Assembly (NCBI RefSeq): GCF_031846515.1
Contig: NZ_JAVRHO010000012.1
Span: 66,502-130,501, forward strand
Source: Autumnicola lenta
GTDB lineage: Bacteria; Bacteroidota; Bacteroidia; Flavobacteriales; Flavobacteriaceae
DNA length: 64,000 nucleotides
Direction: 5' to 3'
The notes under the pieces were generated by a model. The model was given only the letters and a program-made list of their open reading frames with translations. It was not told where the DNA came from and searched no databases. Both the position numbers and the translations under genes were made by a program. The first letter of the stretch is position 1, and each line of letters starts with the position of its first letter. Below are positions 62,633 to 64,000 of the stretch, piece by piece.

Positions 62633-62701
62633 GCCGAAAATTGCCATTTTTGAGGTTCGGTTAAAAGTTCAGTAAACTGGCAGGTTTGCGTCCCCTACTC
62701 C
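62633..62701 (+). repeat. Pre-gene direct repeat, copy C4
   Basis: The second 69-base copy, matching 61534-61602 at 60 of 69 positions. It begins 33 bases after the aspartic protease stop and ends about 90 bases before the next start codon. Confidence 0.7.
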
Positions 62702-62792
62702 ACATTTGCCAATCTGGTTTCATGTATTCAACATTAATTGCAAGCTTATCCGGCAGAAAAACGAACAGAAATATTTAAAAGGCCATGAAGTA

Positions 62793-63695
62793 ATGTTAAA
62801 GACCAAAATGAAAGGACGAAAAAGTGTGAAAACTTCAACCGGGAATTTCAGTTTATTACTAATTTTCTTTTTCATGCTGTCGTCTTCAGAGCCTGCAAAA
62901 GGCCAAAATTCCGATTTGGAATATGGTCTATACAATATTACTTCCGGAGCAATTATAGGTGGAATAGGCGCTGTGATTAATAAGAAGCCGAATCAGAAAT
63001 TCCATAAGGTTTTTCTAAAAGGCTTTTCCCAGGGTGCTTTGGGAGGATATATGATTTTTGAAAGTAAACGATTGATTAGGCAATTCGGCATAACTAACAA
63101 CTACGCCTATGTATGGCCGTCACATTTGCTAAATGCAACAGGTGCTTCTATGATTGAAAACGGAGCGGCAAATCGCAGCTTTGGTGAGGAATGGCATCTT
63201 AATATAGGTTTTAACAGAATTGAATTTAATACCAAAGAAAATTTCAAAGTGCGGTATCGCATAATGCCTTTTGCGTTAATAGGAACTATAGAAAATGCCT
63301 TTTACGGAGAATTTAATTTGCAAAGAACATTAAAAACAGGATTTCCCGTTTTCACCACAGATCATATTGATGTTAGAGATTCCGGTTATGCGGTGATTTA
63401 CGGGCAAACAACCTGGTCAAATTCAATATTAATTTTGGCTAATGAATTTGGCGAAAATTCATTAGCCCATGAAATTATACATGTTTATCAATATGGACAG
63501 TTTTCAGGTTTCAATAGTTATTTAGATAAACCAGTAAAAGCCCTTTCTAAGGAAAGTCGATTTTGGAAGCACTACAACCGAATATTTTATACAGATTTTA
63601 ATTATCTGATCGCTTCAGGATCTTATTATTTTCTGGATCCAGATAGAAATTGGGATAATCCTTATGAAAAAGAGGCGCGGTTTTACAGTAAATAA
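62793..63695 (+). CDS. Exported protein with HEIIH motif
   Basis: A roughly 300-residue exported protein of unknown family. Starts at 62793 and 62808 are equally possible; both keep the signal peptide (SLLLIFFFMLSSSEPAKG) and make the longer upstream frame unnecessary. The mature protein has hydrophobic glycine-rich segments (NITSGAIIGGIGAVINKK, GFSQGALGGYMIF), and a metalloprotease-like motif SLAHEIIHVYQYGQF at about residues 224-238, that is, HEIIH. No clear third metal ligand was identified. It lies between repeat C4 and the broken transposase. Confidence 0.68.
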   Translation: MLKTKMKGRKSVKTSTGNFSLLLIFFFMLSSSEPAKGQNSDLEYGLYNITSGAIIGGIGAVINKKPNQKFHKVFLKGFSQGALGGYMIFESKRLIRQFGITNNYAYVWPSHLLNATGASMIENGAANRSFGEEWHLNIGFNRIEFNTKENFKVRYRIMPFALIGTIENAFYGEFNLQRTLKTGFPVFTTDHIDVRDSGYAVIYGQTTWSNSILILANEFGENSLAHEIIHVYQYGQFSGFNSYLDKPVKALSKESRFWKHYNRIFYTDFNYLIASGSYYFLDPDRNWDNPYEKEARFYSK

Positions 63696-63706
63696 TTAGT
63701 CCCCTT

Positions 63707-64000
63707 TTAGAAATGGATTTCTAGCTTCATGTTTCGATTTTGGCTGATTGAATTTGAGGAGAAAATGCTAATGAAAGTTAATAGCTTTGCCTCCATAAAG
63801 AGCCAAGATTTAATTTCCTGGAGTTTTACTATCAATTTTCTGAAGTTAAACCCTGCAGCAGCCATCATAAAGTTCATACTATCTCCAATTTGCCCTTTAA
63901 GAAAGTTTCTGGCCGCTCTGTGATCTTATTTTAGGTGTCCAATAACGGGTTCTATGGCTGCTCTTCGGCGATGGTGTTTGCGTTTTTTTCTTTTCTGACC
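63707..64000 (-). pseudogene. IS5-like transposase, C-terminal part broken by in-frame stop
   Basis: Read on the minus strand from the window edge, the frame gives RKKRKHHRRRAAIEPVIGHLK, then a TAA stop at 63926-63928, then DHRAARNFLKGQIGDSMN and FMMAAAGFNFRKLIVKLQ, ending at 63707. IS5-type transposases read through this point (IEPVIGHLK-x-DHR), including the catalytic Glu, so one codon has become a stop. The 5' part lies outside the window. The plus-strand frame over this stretch is a shadow. The inverted repeats of the element were not found. Confidence 0.75.

Noticed and set aside
63729..63923. Plus-strand frame of 64 codons at the right edge
   Set aside because: It is the antisense of the transposase C-terminus, which has clear family motifs on the minus strand.

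Overview
The window looks like chromosome of a member of the Flavobacteriaceae (Bacteroidota), of the Gramella/Salegentibacter/Zunongwangia kind. This rests on gene content: SDR-type threonine dehydrogenase, DUF5686 and DUF4105 proteins, an ExbB-ExbD-ExbD set, a type I asparaginase next to an acyltransferase, and GIY-YIG genes among palindromic repeats. It also rests on promoters of the Bacteroidota type (TAnnTTTG at -7, often with TTTG about 20 bases upstream) and on the absence of strong Shine-Dalgarno sites. The genus is inference.

Layout. Positions 1-4240: small membrane and periplasmic proteins, an Lrp regulator, ferritin and a zinc peptidase. 4400-5810: pyrH-frr. 5850-15640: a DUF5686 protein, an MMPL/RND exporter, asnS, a 42-residue membrane protein between two palindromic terminators, an RluA-type pseudouridine synthase, rpoN and a membrane protein. 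15630-18840 (minus): an outer-membrane barrel and an ExbB/ExbD proton-channel operon. Then come tRNA-Ser(GGA), asparaginase, a PlsC-like acyltransferase, TatD, a retropepsin-like protein, the 2-oxoglutarate dehydrogenase genes sucA-sucB and a polyprenyl diphosphate synthase (18900-28120). 28210-34980 is a complete TetR-TolC-adaptor-RND efflux operon. 35000-48010 holds aspS, a CLC protein, a cold-shock protein, threonine dehydrogenase, an M13 peptidase, YraN and metG.

From about 44.5 kb the window becomes richer in accessory features. Hairpin repeats of one structural type, with outer stems that change in a compensatory way, occur at 44579-44752 and in two arrays at 48013-49314. A small GIY-YIG nuclease gene sits between these two arrays. 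After a histone-deacetylase-like gene and a GH9 glycosidase come a four-gene envelope cluster (VWA lipoprotein, a second probable lipoprotein and two small barrel-like proteins), a helicase-like protein with one RecA domain, and ssb.

The last 7 kb (57.1-64 kb) resembles an integron-like cassette array with no recombinase in view. Two consecutive segments each begin and end with their own inverted repeat: 13 bp perfect, then 17 bp with one mismatch. A 129-bp foldable attC-like sequence separates them, and the second carries an AT-rich RES-domain gene. A related repeat precedes the start codons of four further genes or gene pairs: a serine hydrolase, a lipoprotein with a TPR protein, a two-lobed aspartic protease, and a protein with an HEIIH motif. 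The window ends in an IS5-like transposase broken by an in-frame stop.

The two best candidates for something undescribed are the GIY-YIG gene with its covarying hairpin arrays and the cassette array carrying the RES gene. All functional calls come from reading motifs; no database search was run.
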